Made by a program: the position numbers and the translations under genes. A stretch of 46,191 nt of DNA from Alphaproteobacteria bacterium (GTDB lineage: Bacteria > Pseudomonadota > Alphaproteobacteria > Rickettsiales > VGDC01). The first letter of the stretch is position 1. Each line of letters starts with the position of its first letter. The notes under the pieces were generated by a model that was given only the letters and a program-made list of their open reading frames with translations, did no database searches and had not been told where the DNA came from. The stretch lies in assembly GCA_022450665.1 (NCBI GenBank), contig JAKUPQ010000009.1:1-46191 (forward strand), given 5' to 3'. Below are positions 1-9,378 of the stretch, piece after piece.

Positions 1-1070
1 CTTGCAAAGCCTTTATCCAATGCCATGTGACCTGAACCGCGGTTGAAGGTATGCAAGTTATCTCCGCCGACTGCTGAAATGGGGGCCTTAGGGTGAAGTT
101 CGTGATACTCTTCTTTAAGCTGATCAATTGTTATATTATATTGCCACCAACTATTTCCAAACAGCGGTGTATGATTGTAAGCATTTACAAACCAGGGCCA
201 ACGCAAAGCATCCTCGTGATTGTTAGGTCTGCTTTCAACATTTGTAAGCGCATGATGAATGCATAGAACTGCTCTGCATCCTGTTCCGAAAGTAATAAGA
301 ATGTTGCCAGATCTTATTTGTTTTGGTTTTGGGTTTGGGAAGTACAGTTTTGTCTGCTCCCCAAACTGCCTCTGATCGACAAGCTTGATAGGATTTGCTG
401 CATCTCCAACTGGTTTGAGAATTATTGTTTTAGCATCTTCAAAAGAAAACTGCTTTTTTTCAGTAGTGTGAACAGCCATAACTTTTAATAAGCGCAGTAA
501 GCTTGCATCAATATCGCGCACGGGCTGATCAGGTAAGTCTTTTTCGGTTTGTTCTGCATATAAGCGCATCTTCTCTATAAGTTCTTGTGGCACATCTGCG
601 TATTCAATAGATCCCAAGATTTCATCTACGAGTGTTTCAAGCAATGCTTGCTCTTCAATAAACAAACCCCATTCATGGTTGCGTAATAAACCAGAGTTAG
701 TAAGATTTGCAGACGAAACAATTCCTTTTAATTCACCTGAAGCATATTTAAAAATATAAATTTTTCCATGCAACTTATTGTTGATATGTACTTGGCAAAT
801 TGCTTTGGGAATAGTGCGTCTCATATTCTCAATGAAAGAGATGAGTGATTTGGGCTTTTTTAATTGATCGTCACTTTTTGGTCTCAAAGTCGTTATAAGC
901 TGCACCTTTTCTGTGTTGTTCAAATCTAGTTCAATAAAGAACGATGTAAAATCTTCGAAAAGATATGGGCTCACAAATATTATTTCTTTAGCTCCCTTAC
1001 AAAGCTCAGCTATTTTGTTCTTATGATTAGTGCTGCTTAAGTTGTTAATTAATTGGGACATACGCTTCAT
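1..1070 (-). CDS. Phospholipase-D-like domain protein, C-terminus cut by window edge
   Basis: The minus frame is open from an ATG at 1070 to the left edge, so about 356 residues are visible and the C-terminus is missing. Residues about 100-125 carry a PLD/HKD-type catalytic signature: His101-Gly-Lys103, followed by a Ser-Ser-Ala-Asn-Leu-Thr stretch (S119, S120, N122). An upstream in-frame TAA rules out a much earlier start; no clear ribosome binding site is visible. Only one HKD-like motif is seen, as in dimeric PLD-type nucleases (restriction or DNA-repair types), so a nuclease or helicase-associated defence role is plausible. A phosphodiesterase acting on another substrate is the alternative. 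It sits beside an integrase remnant, which fits an accessory island. Confidence 0.72.
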   Translation of the reverse strand, partial: MKRMSQLINNLSSTNHKNKIAELCKGAKEIIFVSPYLFEDFTSFFIELDLNNTEKVQLITTLRPKSDDQLKKPKSLISFIENMRRTIPKAICQVHINNKLHGKIYIFKYASGELKGIVSSANLTNSGLLRNHEWGLFIEEQALLETLVDEILGSIEYADVPQELIEKMRLYAEQTEKDLPDQPVRDIDASLLRLLKVMAVHTTEKKQFSFEDAKTIILKPVGDAANPIKLVDQRQFGEQTKLYFPNPKPKQIRSGNILITFGTGCRAVLCIHHALTNVESRPNNHEDALRWPWFVNAYNHTPLFGNSWWQYNITIDQLKEEYHELHPKAPISAVGGDNLHTFNRGSGHMALDKGFA

Positions 1071-1108
1071 ATCAATATTGATTGTTTTTTACTTTTAAGA
1101 GTGCTCAT

Positions 1109-1557
1109 TTATCTTAACTTGTGGATTATATTTTTCTCTGCAAACCCCAAATCTGGCAAATGTGCTCGAATCGTATCAGCTACATAAGGCGGGCTCAAGT
1201 GTGCATAATGCTTCTCACAAGTTGGGTGGCAATGACCTGCAACGGGACCCCTTTCATAGCCAGCTGGCTGGTATATGTGTGACGCAAGATATGGAAACCT
1301 ACATGCGGTGTGATTTTTGCGTTGGTGCTTGCCATTATCATCCTGCGACTCTGGTGGGATTTCTGCCACGTGCCTCCGTCTACTCTCGTAAATAGTCTTT
1401 CTATGCCTTGTTTGCCCAGAATGGCGCCTTCAAAGAACTCAATTCCTTTCTGGCTAAGTGCAACGTGGCGCGGTTTGCCAGATTTGCTCTCGGTAATGTA
1501 GATACTTTTCGAATCGATATTGTAATCGGCAACTCGCATTGCAGTTATGCCCTCAAA
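1109..1557 (-). pseudogene. Tyrosine recombinase (phage-type integrase) remnant, truncated and frameshifted
   Basis: The frame running 1557 to about 1235 encodes an integrase catalytic region, with the HILRHTYTSQLAMKG box (H-x-x-R) and the LQVIATQL helix. The homologous sequence then continues in another frame: a Gly-His pair, the tyrosine-bearing EKHYAHLSP motif and a tail ending at 1109. This implies a small indel near 1224-1240. The N-terminal half, with the core-binding domain and first catalytic arginine, is absent; an in-frame stop lies just upstream of 1557. It cannot encode an active recombinase. It is probably the scar of an integrated element whose other genes may include the neighbouring PLD gene. 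No tRNA or direct-repeat attachment site was recognised nearby. Confidence 0.8.
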
Positions 1558-1651
1558 TTAAATAACACAATCTGCAAAACACTCAGGCGATAGAAAACTC
1601 TACTCCACAGCCCCTTAATTATTGGGGTGATACCGTAATGCTTTGAGATGA

Positions 1652-4600
1652 TTAATCTTCTTCCTGCGCAATTTTGCGTGCTACATCGCCAGGGGAGCCG
1701 GTGCTACGAGCAATTAGGCTATAGGCCACCGGCACGATGAGTAGTGTAAAGATGGTAGCAGCAATCACGCCGGTAAGTACTACAATACCAATAACGACAC
1801 GGGTTTCTGCACCTGCGCCACTCGCCAACACCAATGGAATGGCACCGGCAATAGTGGTGAGCCCCGTCATAAGAATAGGACGGAAGCGCGTAGAAGAAGC
1901 CTCGGTAAGCGCTTTATCAAAGGGTATGCCCTGATCACGCAATTGATTGGCAAACTCAACAATTAAAATACCGTTCTTAGCCGCCAACCCTACCAGCATA
2001 ATCAACCCAATTTGCGAATAGATATTGAGCGAACTGCCAGTCAGATATAATCCCATCAGGCCACCACCCATGGCCAATGGTACAGTGAGCATAATGATCA
2101 GCGGGTGAATATAGCTTTCAAACTGCGCGGCCAGCACCAAAAACACAACCAGCAGTCCAAGCAGAAAAACAAAGACAATAGAGCTTCCGGAGGTAACGAA
2201 ATCACGGCTTTGGCCTTTATAATCAATAATGGCCTCGGAGGGGAGATTGTCGCGCACCAGTTGCTCCAGATATTCAAGTGCTTCGCCCAGGCGGTAATCA
2301 TCAGCAAGGTTTGCTTCTAGTGTAATGGAACGGATACGGTTATAGCGCGATAAGGTTTCTGCTGCGCCATATTCTTTAATTTCTACCAGATTGGAGACAG
2401 GGATAATCTGGTTAGTACGTGCAGAGCGAATATAGATGTTGCTAACATCACTAAACGAGCGTTGTTCTTCGCGTATGCCTTCTACGATGACATCATATTC
2501 CTCGCCGGCATCAAGGAATGTGGTAACATTCCTCCCCCCCATCATTGTTTCTAATGTGCGTCCAATTTCTGAGATAGTAACGCCTAAGTCAGCGGCACGA
2601 TCATAGTTCACATCAAAATCAATCTGTGGCTTGGTTTCCTTATAATTACTATCCAGCCCTACCAATCCAGAGTTTTGTTCCGCTTTTTTAAGAATCACAT
2701 CCCGCCACTCAGCCAATTCTTCATAGGTTGATCCGCCTAGCACAAATTGTACTGGTTTGCCGGCACCCCCGCCTAAACCCTGTCGCATAACAGGAAATGC
2801 TCTGACGCCCGGCAAATCTGATAAGTTTTTGCGTACCTCATCCATGATCTCTTTTGCAGGACGGCGGTTACCCCAGTCGTCTAAAATGACGATCACAAAC
2901 CCATCGCTGAAGTTTTCTATATTGCCAAAGCCGCGTGGCGCACGTATCAGCAGGCGTTTGACTTCACCGCTTTCCACATATTTCATCAGGCGTTTTTCTG
3001 TCTCATTCATATATTCTTCCATATAGGAAAAGCTTGCACCTTCAGGTCCGCTTACCATAATGAAGAATGCACCTCGATCCTCATAGGGTGTAAATTCCTG
3101 AGCAATGCGTGGGTAAATCAACGCGGTGGCTGCTACCATTAGCACAAATGCAACGCCCACTTTTTTGGGTTGGTGCAGTGCTTTATCAAGAGCCAGCATA
3201 TAGCGATCACGCAGGCGCATGAAAAATCCGTCTACTTTCTGGATGATACGTGGATGGTTTTTTTCTTTTTCTATCGGCACCAGAATTTTAGAAGCGATCA
3301 TTGGACACAAGGTTAAAGCTATCAGCGAAGAAAAGCTAACAGCTGCGGCGATAGTAATAGCAAATTCGGTAAATAATCTGCCAATGTCGCCTTCTAAAAA
3401 TGTAATCGGCACAAAGACTGCAATTAATACCAATGTGGTGGCAATAACCGCGAATCCTACCTGCTTGGCACCTCGATAGGCGGCAATGAGCGGTGTTTCA
3501 CCATATTCATTCATACGTCGTACGATATTTTCCAGCATCACAATGGCATCATCCACCACCAGACCTATCGCCAGAACCAAAGCCAGCAGTGTTAGTAAAT
3601 TGACCGAAAAGCCAAAGCCATACATAACAATAAAGGTAGCAGTTAGCGAGATTGGCACCGTAATTGCCGGAATCAACATGGCGCGTACACTGCCTAAGAA
3701 CAGGTAAATGACAAAAATTACGCAGGCGATAGCGACGAATAAAGTAAAATACACTTCGCGTATCGAGGCTTTGATAAATACAGCAGCGTTATAGCTTTCT
3801 TCAATTGACATGCCTTCCGGTAAATTTTTACCCAGACGTTCAGTGAGTGCAATGACTGCATCGGCCACCTCGATTGTGTTGGCAGTCGATTGACGGATGA
3901 TGCCAATACCCACCATGGGCACTTCATTGCCGCGAAACATTGTGCGCTTTTCGACGACACCTAGCTCTACTTTGGCAATATCTCCCAAACGAATTAAATA
4001 ACCATCAGCGCCCTCGGCAATCACTAAGCTGGCGAAATCTTCCGGTTGCTTGAAATTGCGATCTACGCGAGCACGAAACAGTCGTTCTTCAGATTCCAGT
4101 GTACCGGCAGGAAGCTCAACATTCTCTGCACGTAATGATGCTTCCACATCGCTAACGCTTAGGCCGCGTGCAGCCATTTCCTGACGATCCAGCCAGATAC
4201 GCATGGCATAACTCAAGCCACCGCCCACGCGTACACGCGCCACACCATCCAATGTGGAATATTGGTCAACCAGATAGCGCTGTGCATAATCCGTTAGTTC
4301 AGGCACACTCATACGGTCACTGGTCAGGTTGCGCCATATAATTACATCGTCATTGCTGTCTACTTTTTGTACCTCTGGTGGTTCAGCTTCATCCGGCAAA
4401 TTATCGGCAATTCCTGAGATGCGGTCACGCACATCATTGGCCGCAGCATCGATGTCTCGATTTACGGAAAATTGAATGGTGACATTGGATTCGCCGTCTC
4501 TTGAGTTAGATTCTATAAATTCAATGCCTTCAATACCTGCAATACGTTCTTCCACAATTTCGGTGATACGCGTTTCAACGATATTCGCAGGTGCGCCAGG

Positions 4601-4753
4601 GTATTCTACCTCTACCGTGATAATGGGTGGGTCGATATCAGGATATTCTCGAAGTGATAACCGTTCATAGGAAACCAGACCAAAGGCAACAAGTAGTATC
4701 GATAATACGCTGGCGAAAACAGGGCGTTTAACGGAAATGTCGGAAAGAATCAC
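1652..4753 (-). CDS. RND efflux pump inner-membrane transporter (HAE-1/AcrB type)
   Basis: This 1033-residue protein is the proton-driven pump of a tripartite efflux system. It has the family length, the classical N-terminus (first membrane segment about 10-30), two large periplasmic loops and repeated membrane blocks around 335-480 and 850-1015. The TM4 pair Asp401-Asp402 in GLVVDDAIVMLEN is the proton-relay signature of hydrophobe/amphiphile exporters and separates it from the metal-type pump at 28-31 kb. It overlaps the adaptor gene by 4 bp (ATGA), so translation is probably coupled. Substrates cannot be read from sequence; drugs, solvents or host compounds are all possible. No local TetR- or MarR-type regulator is present. 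Confidence 0.95.
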   Translation of the reverse strand: MILSDISVKRPVFASVLSILLVAFGLVSYERLSLREYPDIDPPIITVEVEYPGAPANIVETRITEIVEERIAGIEGIEFIESNSRDGESNVTIQFSVNRDIDAAANDVRDRISGIADNLPDEAEPPEVQKVDSNDDVIIWRNLTSDRMSVPELTDYAQRYLVDQYSTLDGVARVRVGGGLSYAMRIWLDRQEMAARGLSVSDVEASLRAENVELPAGTLESEERLFRARVDRNFKQPEDFASLVIAEGADGYLIRLGDIAKVELGVVEKRTMFRGNEVPMVGIGIIRQSTANTIEVADAVIALTERLGKNLPEGMSIEESYNAAVFIKASIREVYFTLFVAIACVIFVIYLFLGSVRAMLIPAITVPISLTATFIVMYGFGFSVNLLTLLALVLAIGLVVDDAIVMLENIVRRMNEYGETPLIAAYRGAKQVGFAVIATTLVLIAVFVPITFLEGDIGRLFTEFAITIAAAVSFSSLIALTLCPMIASKILVPIEKEKNHPRIIQKVDGFFMRLRDRYMLALDKALHQPKKVGVAFVLMVAATALIYPRIAQEFTPYEDRGAFFIMVSGPEGASFSYMEEYMNETEKRLMKYVESGEVKRLLIRAPRGFGNIENFSDGFVIVILDDWGNRRPAKEIMDEVRKNLSDLPGVRAFPVMRQGLGGGAGKPVQFVLGGSTYEELAEWRDVILKKAEQNSGLVGLDSNYKETKPQIDFDVNYDRAADLGVTISEIGRTLETMMGGRNVTTFLDAGEEYDVIVEGIREEQRSFSDVSNIYIRSARTNQIIPVSNLVEIKEYGAAETLSRYNRIRSITLEANLADDYRLGEALEYLEQLVRDNLPSEAIIDYKGQSRDFVTSGSSIVFVFLLGLLVVFLVLAAQFESYIHPLIIMLTVPLAMGGGLMGLYLTGSSLNIYSQIGLIMLVGLAAKNGILIVEFANQLRDQGIPFDKALTEASSTRFRPILMTGLTTIAGAIPLVLASGAGAETRVVIGIVVLTGVIAATIFTLLIVPVAYSLIARSTGSPGDVARKIAQEED

Positions 4754-5850
4754 TGGCTGGCCTCTGTGTTCGATTGCTGTGGCTCCGGCTGCTGATTAAG
4801 CATATCCGTAAGGCTTGCATTATCATTGGCTATCACTTTGACGATGACTTCAGCTCCAGCACTGACACGTAGTGTGCCATGTGTGATGATGTGTGCGCCT
4901 TCCTCCAGTCCTTCGATGATTTCTACATCCCCTTTGCGCCGTGTTCCAATCTTCACCACAGAATCTTTGACAATCGTTTTGTCGCCTTCTTTGACAGCCA
5001 CCATTACATGATTCTCATTGCCTTTTGTCACCAGTGCTTCTTCGGGTATAACCAGTGCTAGGCGGGGATCTTTTTGCAACTGCACCCGCATTAGCAACCC
5101 GGGGCGAAGTTTATAATCAGCATTAGGCAACAATGCCCGAACAGACACAGAGCGGGTAAGTGGGTCAATACGACTGTTAATGCTATAGATAGTGCCGGTA
5201 AACACATCATCCGGCCATGCTCTGGTGCTGGCTTTTACTTTCACGCCTTTTTCTAATGCAGAAAGAAAAATTTCCGGCACTGCGAAATCCAGCTTCATTG
5301 CGCTGTCATCATCTATGGTGGTAATTAGCATACCTGGTTGTGCCAATGCCCCCACACTGATATTACGTTGCCCAACAACACCATCAAACGGGGCAATGAT
5401 TTTACGCTGCTGAATTTGTGATTCGATAGCTTTCATGCGCGCCTGTGATGCCTGCATTTCCACCTGCTGTTCATCCAGTGCTGCTTTCGATGCTGCGCCA
5501 CGTTTGATGAGAGGCTCAAGTCGCTTCACTTGACGCTGCGCCTCTTTTAATCTGAATTGTTCCTCTGCTTTAAGTGCCAGTTCTTCGGAAACATCCATTT
5601 CTACCAGCACGTCGCCTTTTTTAACGCGTGCGCCATCGTCAAAATTCACCTTGGTCACCAGCTCTAATACGGTGGAGGCCAGTTCTACATTTTCATTGGC
5701 TTGTAATGTTCCCAAAGCTTCGATTTCATCAACGAAGGGTTTGCGCTCTACATTCACTGCAAATACAGACACAGGTTTTTTTTGTGCATAAGCATTTGTT
5801 GGACTGGTTAAGCTCAGCGCAAGAAGCAGGATTATTATAATTGTTTTCAT
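4750..5850 (-). CDS. RND efflux periplasmic adaptor (membrane fusion protein)
   Basis: This 366-residue protein has an N-terminal signal peptide (about 1-22, ending near AYAQ) followed by the lipoyl, hairpin, beta-barrel and membrane-proximal layout of HlyD/AcrA adaptors. Recognisable pieces are the lipoyl half-motifs (VNFDDGARVKKGDVLVEMD and IIAPFDGVVGQRNISVG) either side of a short coiled coil, and a C-terminal IEGLEEGAHIITHG segment. Because the signal ends without a lipobox Cys it is probably not a lipoprotein. It bridges the pump and outer-membrane channel encoded by the overlapping neighbours: TAATG junction upstream, ATGA downstream. The Gln/Glu-rich tail is likely unstructured. Confidence 0.94.
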   Translation of the reverse strand: MKTIIIILLLALSLTSPTNAYAQKKPVSVFAVNVERKPFVDEIEALGTLQANENVELASTVLELVTKVNFDDGARVKKGDVLVEMDVSEELALKAEEQFRLKEAQRQVKRLEPLIKRGAASKAALDEQQVEMQASQARMKAIESQIQQRKIIAPFDGVVGQRNISVGALAQPGMLITTIDDDSAMKLDFAVPEIFLSALEKGVKVKASTRAWPDDVFTGTIYSINSRIDPLTRSVSVRALLPNADYKLRPGLLMRVQLQKDPRLALVIPEEALVTKGNENHVMVAVKEGDKTIVKDSVVKIGTRRKGDVEIIEGLEEGAHIITHGTLRVSAGAEVIVKVIANDNASLTDMLNQQPEPQQSNTEASQ

Positions 5851-7268
5851 TATTCTTGCTCCTGCAATGGGTTCTCAAGATATGCGTTATCAATTGCTCC
5901 GCCTGAGGCACGATGCAGCGCGATACGGTTATTGATAAGTGCTAGGCGCTGGGTAATCAGCGTGCGTTCAACTAGCCTTAGTTCCTGTAATGCGTTGAGT
6001 ACCGGAAGATAATCATCCACCCCGTGCTTGTAGCGCACTTCTGTTTCACTCACGGTGTTACTCAAAATCTCACGCCGTTCTTCAAGGCGGTTGACAAATT
6101 CGCGTTGTGTTTTTTCCTGCGTCAATGCGTTTTCCACATCTTCCACGGCCTCTAAATAGGCTTGGCCAAATGCAGCCAGTTGTTCTTCATAAATGGCTTT
6201 GTTACGCTCGACCGCTGCTTTGCGTTTACCCCAATCCAGCAAGGGTTGCACGAAGCTTCCCATTATTATAGCTACAGGGCCGGTGAAAGCCGCTCCGTCT
6301 GCATAGACATATGAACCATCCAATGTAACTTGTGGTAAGCGGTCGGCAATGGCGGCGGCAATATCAGCATCGGCGGCTACAAGCTCTGCCCTAGCCACAC
6401 GCAAATCAGGGCGATTAATTAGTAAATCTGCCGGCACACCCACCGGTGGCAAAGCTGTGGTAAACGACAGTGTTTCTTCTGCTGATACGCGGTTTGAGCC
6501 ATCGGGCATTGATCCCAGTAATACATCCAATCGGTTTTCAAAAACTCGTAAATCGCCTTCTGCAACAGGAATAAGACTTCTGCTATCAGCTACCCGGCTT
6601 TGTTGCTGCAGCACTTCTACATTCGTGCCGACGCCGTTATCATACCGTAGTTCCAACAGAGTAAGCAGTTCCTGATCGGTAGTGACTTGTTTATTCAATA
6701 ACGCCAGACGGTGTTGTGCGGATACTGCACCAAAATAGGCGTTTGCTACTGCTGCACTTAACGAAAGGCGTAATGCTTTGACATCTTCTATTCGCGCCTC
6801 TGCTAATAGTTGATCGGCTTTAGCTGCAGACCCAATACGGTTAAAAACATCAATCTCCCAACTCAGCACACCGCCAACTTCACTTGTGCTTCGCTGGGCG
6901 TTATTTTTTTGCCAATTGTTGCCTGTATTGCCTTCCAGGGTCACTTGCGGAAAGATATCGCTGCGTGTTTCGATAGCTAGTGCCTGCGCTTGACGCATGC
7001 GGGCTAATGCCTGCGTTACCGTCAGGTTAGAGGTCAATGCCATGGTAATGAGCTCATTAAGCTGTGGACGATCAAAAGATTTCCACCATGCCTCGGTGTT
7101 TTCGATGCTACTCGGCTGGGAAGCGCTTGGGAAGCTATTTGCCCCTGCAACAGGAGGTTGAGGGTCGCGGGCAAGGGGGTGAGGAGAACATGCGCTCAGC
7201 AGGAACGCCAAACAGATAGCGGCTATTATCGATATCTGTAGCGTATACGTATGTCTGTAACTGAGCAT
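5850..7268 (-). CDS. Outer-membrane efflux lipoprotein, NodT/OprM family
   Basis: The 472-residue product is the first gene of the efflux operon. It begins with a hydrophobic signal and a lipobox (LLSAC, Cys about residue 27), so it should be lipidated and inserted in the outer membrane. Two outer-membrane-factor repeats follow, with family motifs such as AWWKSFDRPQLNELI near the start and RPDLRVARAELVAADADIAAAIA in the middle, plus the coiled-coil segments of a TolC-like channel. The stop overlaps the adaptor start by one base. The order channel, adaptor, pump is less usual than adaptor, pump, channel. The start at 7268 has only a weak A/G-rich stretch upstream. Confidence 0.93.
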   Translation of the reverse strand: MLSYRHTYTLQISIIAAICLAFLLSACSPHPLARDPQPPVAGANSFPSASQPSSIENTEAWWKSFDRPQLNELITMALTSNLTVTQALARMRQAQALAIETRSDIFPQVTLEGNTGNNWQKNNAQRSTSEVGGVLSWEIDVFNRIGSAAKADQLLAEARIEDVKALRLSLSAAVANAYFGAVSAQHRLALLNKQVTTDQELLTLLELRYDNGVGTNVEVLQQQSRVADSRSLIPVAEGDLRVFENRLDVLLGSMPDGSNRVSAEETLSFTTALPPVGVPADLLINRPDLRVARAELVAADADIAAAIADRLPQVTLDGSYVYADGAAFTGPVAIIMGSFVQPLLDWGKRKAAVERNKAIYEEQLAAFGQAYLEAVEDVENALTQEKTQREFVNRLEERREILSNTVSETEVRYKHGVDDYLPVLNALQELRLVERTLITQRLALINNRIALHRASGGAIDNAYLENPLQEQE

Positions 7269-7535
7269 GTTGGTAATCTTTAATTAGTCATTTTATTGAG
7301 ATAGGGATGCCAGAGAATAAAATTTACAAAACGTCTATAGCTTGCTCAAGTAAATACAGGACTTTTACAAACAGAAACTGTGTCCTTAGTGCTAGTACTA
7401 CTACGATACGCTCTAAATCCCTCTATTTATATAGTGGAAATATTTAACCAGTGGCGACTAACCGGAAGGATTGTGAAATTTAGCGATAATATATCAGGTG
7501 ATAGGCGGAATTTAGGCTCAATAGTCAAAAATAGC

Positions 7536-8102
7536 TTAGCTGCGAATGAAGCTTGCATAATCCATTTCGATGACACCATTTTGACGTAAGGGTTGTGCCT
7601 CTGTCAAAATATCGTCAAGATATAAACCTTCAATGCAAAATGAATGATAAGGTTTGCCTTCCACATCAAAACGGCAAAACTCTATTTGCGTTTTATTTTG
7701 AAGAGTAATCTTACTGCGTTTTTTTGAAATGCTCATTGCCTTCCAGCCAAGCTGTTTAGCCAGTACGTGTATATCGTCAATGACAATGCTAGATGCGGTG
7801 CTTTGTGGGAAAAGCTGCGATATTATATCGGCAGCTAATGGAAAGTGATGGATAGTTTTTGGGTGGAAAGCCTTGCAACTTTCATGCGCTTTAGCGAAGG
7901 GTTTAATTTCCAGTTTGTTTTTACGGCATTTGATGATGCTAGGGCTATCGGCCAAAAGATATACATCATGTTTAGCTTGCGTTGTGGCTTGTGTAAACGC
8001 TTGTTGTTTCTCGTTGGGCAGTAGAGAAAAACAGTTAGCCTCAGCAGGCCAAAACCCTCTCCATTCCCAGACTTCAAGTAAGTTTTTTGTTGGTAGAGTC
8101 AA
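7536..8102 (-). CDS. Uncharacterised protein, possible CYTH-like fold
   Basis: The 188-residue ORF starts at a TTG two bases after the stop of the upstream minus-strand gene, so translational coupling is likely. I do not recognise a named family with confidence. The alternating pattern (DVYLLADSPSIIKCRKNKLEIKPF early, later KAMSISKKRSKI and FCRFDVEGKPYHSFCIEG) resembles the charged beta-strands of CYTH/triphosphate-tunnel proteins that bind polyphosphorylated substrates. That is inference from pattern only. No signal peptide or membrane segment is seen, so it should be cytoplasmic. It is probably transcribed with the 8105-8833 gene. Confidence 0.6.
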   Translation of the reverse strand: MTLPTKNLLEVWEWRGFWPAEANCFSLLPNEKQQAFTQATTQAKHDVYLLADSPSIIKCRKNKLEIKPFAKAHESCKAFHPKTIHHFPLAADIISQLFPQSTASSIVIDDIHVLAKQLGWKAMSISKKRSKITLQNKTQIEFCRFDVEGKPYHSFCIEGLYLDDILTEAQPLRQNGVIEMDYASFIRS

Positions 8103-8104
8103 GT

Positions 8105-8833
8105 CTAGCGGCTCGCACTTGATGCGAGATCGGTGCGTGATTGAGTCACCTGATCCACATTGCTTTCCGGGGGAGGATTATTTAAAATGGCATTAATTGC
8201 ATCAGTCGCGTTGCCATACTTCCTAACGGCTTGCACCAGTTCAGGGGATTGCTTTTCATCTCGGGTTAAGCTGATTCCGCTATTTTCATCAAGCAAAGTC
8301 TTCTTTTCATCATCAACTATGCTGTTAAGGTAACGCTCCGTTTCACGTTCAGCGTAGCGTTCGGCCTTCATAGCGCCCAGCGCACCTTCTAGCTCACCTG
8401 TCAAAGAATTGTTGAATTTACTTCTCATGCGCACAGCATCAATGGCCACGGCACCCGCCACAATGGCAAGGCTTTTTGCGCTATAGGCAGCTTTTCCATC
8501 TTTGCCAGAGATTTTAGCAATGCCGTCTTTTTCCCCATTATATGCCATTACAGCTTTTCTGGCAACATAGGCGACTCCTGAAAGCGATATCAGCCAAGAG
8601 CCGGGGCCCAATACCTCACGAATACCAATAGACCGGCTTTGAATCATTTTTTTCTGAATATAGGCAGCCATTTCTGTGTCCATGCTACCATCGGGCAGGG
8701 TAGCATGCTGGCGTATCGCCTTATCAATGCGCTTATTAGCAGCATTTTCCATAAATGTGCCGAATAAAGACTTCAAAACACCCTGACGGGGCATTGTTAT
8801 TTCTTCCGGCTCTAATTTATGTTTTGCGCTCAT
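8105..8833 (-). CDS. Uncharacterised protein with central hydrophobic segments
   Basis: The 242-residue product has no family I can name. Residues about 75-95 (PGSWLISLSGVAYVARKAVM) and about 120-137 (SLAIVAGAVAIDAVRM) are moderately hydrophobic and could be membrane-associated or amphipathic helices. The N-terminus is charged and lacks a signal peptide. The C-terminal 60 residues look disordered, are rich in Pro, Asn and Ser, and end in Ser-Ala-Ser-Arg. That basic small-residue ending loosely resembles the GRGR tails of two other unknown proteins in this window. The ATG at 8833 has only a weak ribosome binding site. It is the first gene of a two-gene unit with the 7536-8102 ORF. Confidence 0.62.
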   Translation of the reverse strand: MSAKHKLEPEEITMPRQGVLKSLFGTFMENAANKRIDKAIRQHATLPDGSMDTEMAAYIQKKMIQSRSIGIREVLGPGSWLISLSGVAYVARKAVMAYNGEKDGIAKISGKDGKAAYSAKSLAIVAGAVAIDAVRMRSKFNNSLTGELEGALGAMKAERYAERETERYLNSIVDDEKKTLLDENSGISLTRDEKQSPELVQAVRKYGNATDAINAILNNPPPESNVDQVTQSRTDLASSASR

Positions 8834-9092
8834 ATTTGGCTTCTGAAAAATTATTTCTGAGAGTGTGGTAGGTTAATCTACAACTCTTATAGCCACTCAT
8901 AATAGCACAAACTTGGCGCGGTAATATTACATTATTGTGAAAGTTGCATTCACTCTGTCTGGCAATGTAAAACCGCCACGAAATTTTAATGCTCAAAAAT
9001 TATAAAAACTTGTCGCGAGACAATTTTTTTGTAGTCGGAGTCTGTTAGTTATGTCGCGTGTGAATGGTTGCTGGGTTTGTTATAACCTGCAA

Positions 9093-9326
9093 AAGAGTAT
9101 AGCGGCATGCCGCATTGACGCTTAGGCTTTTGCAAGCTCTGGAAAGAGTCAGCACCCGTTTGCGCACACTCGCATAAATGCCACCCGCTTCAATACAATT
9201 TGTTAGCTAGGCGGTCAATAACAAGAACAATAAAAAGCGATTGCGGCCTCTATTTATTTCTTCGGGAAGCTATATGCCACATTTACTGGCAGGCTGGTGC
9301 AATAATGCTAGCCTGCCTTTTTTTTT
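9093..9326 (+). ncRNA. Putative small structured RNA
   Basis: An extended -10-like box (TGTTATAAC, 9078-9086) precedes about 235 bases with no ORF that end in a textbook intrinsic terminator. The interval contains a long stem (TGCAAAAG/CTTTTGCA) capped by a GC palindrome, and a CTTCGGGAAG mini-hairpin. The -35 region is weak. I compared it by eye with tmRNA, RNase P RNA, SRP RNA and 6S RNA landmarks and saw none of their conserved boxes, so no family is assigned. It could instead be an attenuated leader of the Crp-type gene, which begins 79 bases after the terminator. Confidence 0.35.
9288..9326 (+). terminator. Rho-independent terminator
   Basis: Perfect 8-bp stem GGCAGGCT/AGCCTGCC with a 14-base loop, followed by nine T. 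It ends whatever is transcribed from the gene-free region and would insulate or attenuate the Crp-type gene downstream. Confidence 0.85.
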
Positions 9327-9364
9327 AATACGCTATTATGCATACCAATCGTTGCTGAAAAGGG

Positions 9365-9378
9365 GGGGATATATCCCC
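9365..9378. promoter_or_regulatory. Perfect palindrome upstream of the Crp-type gene
   Basis: The 14-base perfect palindrome GGGGATATATCCCC ends 26 bases before the regulator's start, in its likely 5' leader. It could be an operator or an mRNA hairpin near the ribosome binding site. It does not match the Fnr (TTGAT-N4-ATCAA) or Crp (TGTGA-N6-TCACA) consensus, so self-binding by the downstream protein is not implied. Confidence 0.4.

Noticed and set aside
1580-1651. Attachment site or tRNA beside the integrase remnant
   Set aside because: Only a short CCCC/GGGG inverted pair is visible; no tRNA cloverleaf or direct repeat could be found.
6349-6675. 108-codon plus ORF inside the outer-membrane efflux gene
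   Set aside because: Ser/Thr/Ala-rich antisense shadow of a clearly coding gene.
7380-7589. 69-codon plus ORF in the efflux operon upstream region
   Set aside because: No ribosome binding site or protein-like pattern; it overlaps the 3' end of the 7536-8102 gene.
9010-9030. GCGA-loop hairpin with seven T as a confirmed terminator
   Set aside because: The stem is only five base pairs and no plus-strand gene ends upstream, so it is described only as a hairpin.
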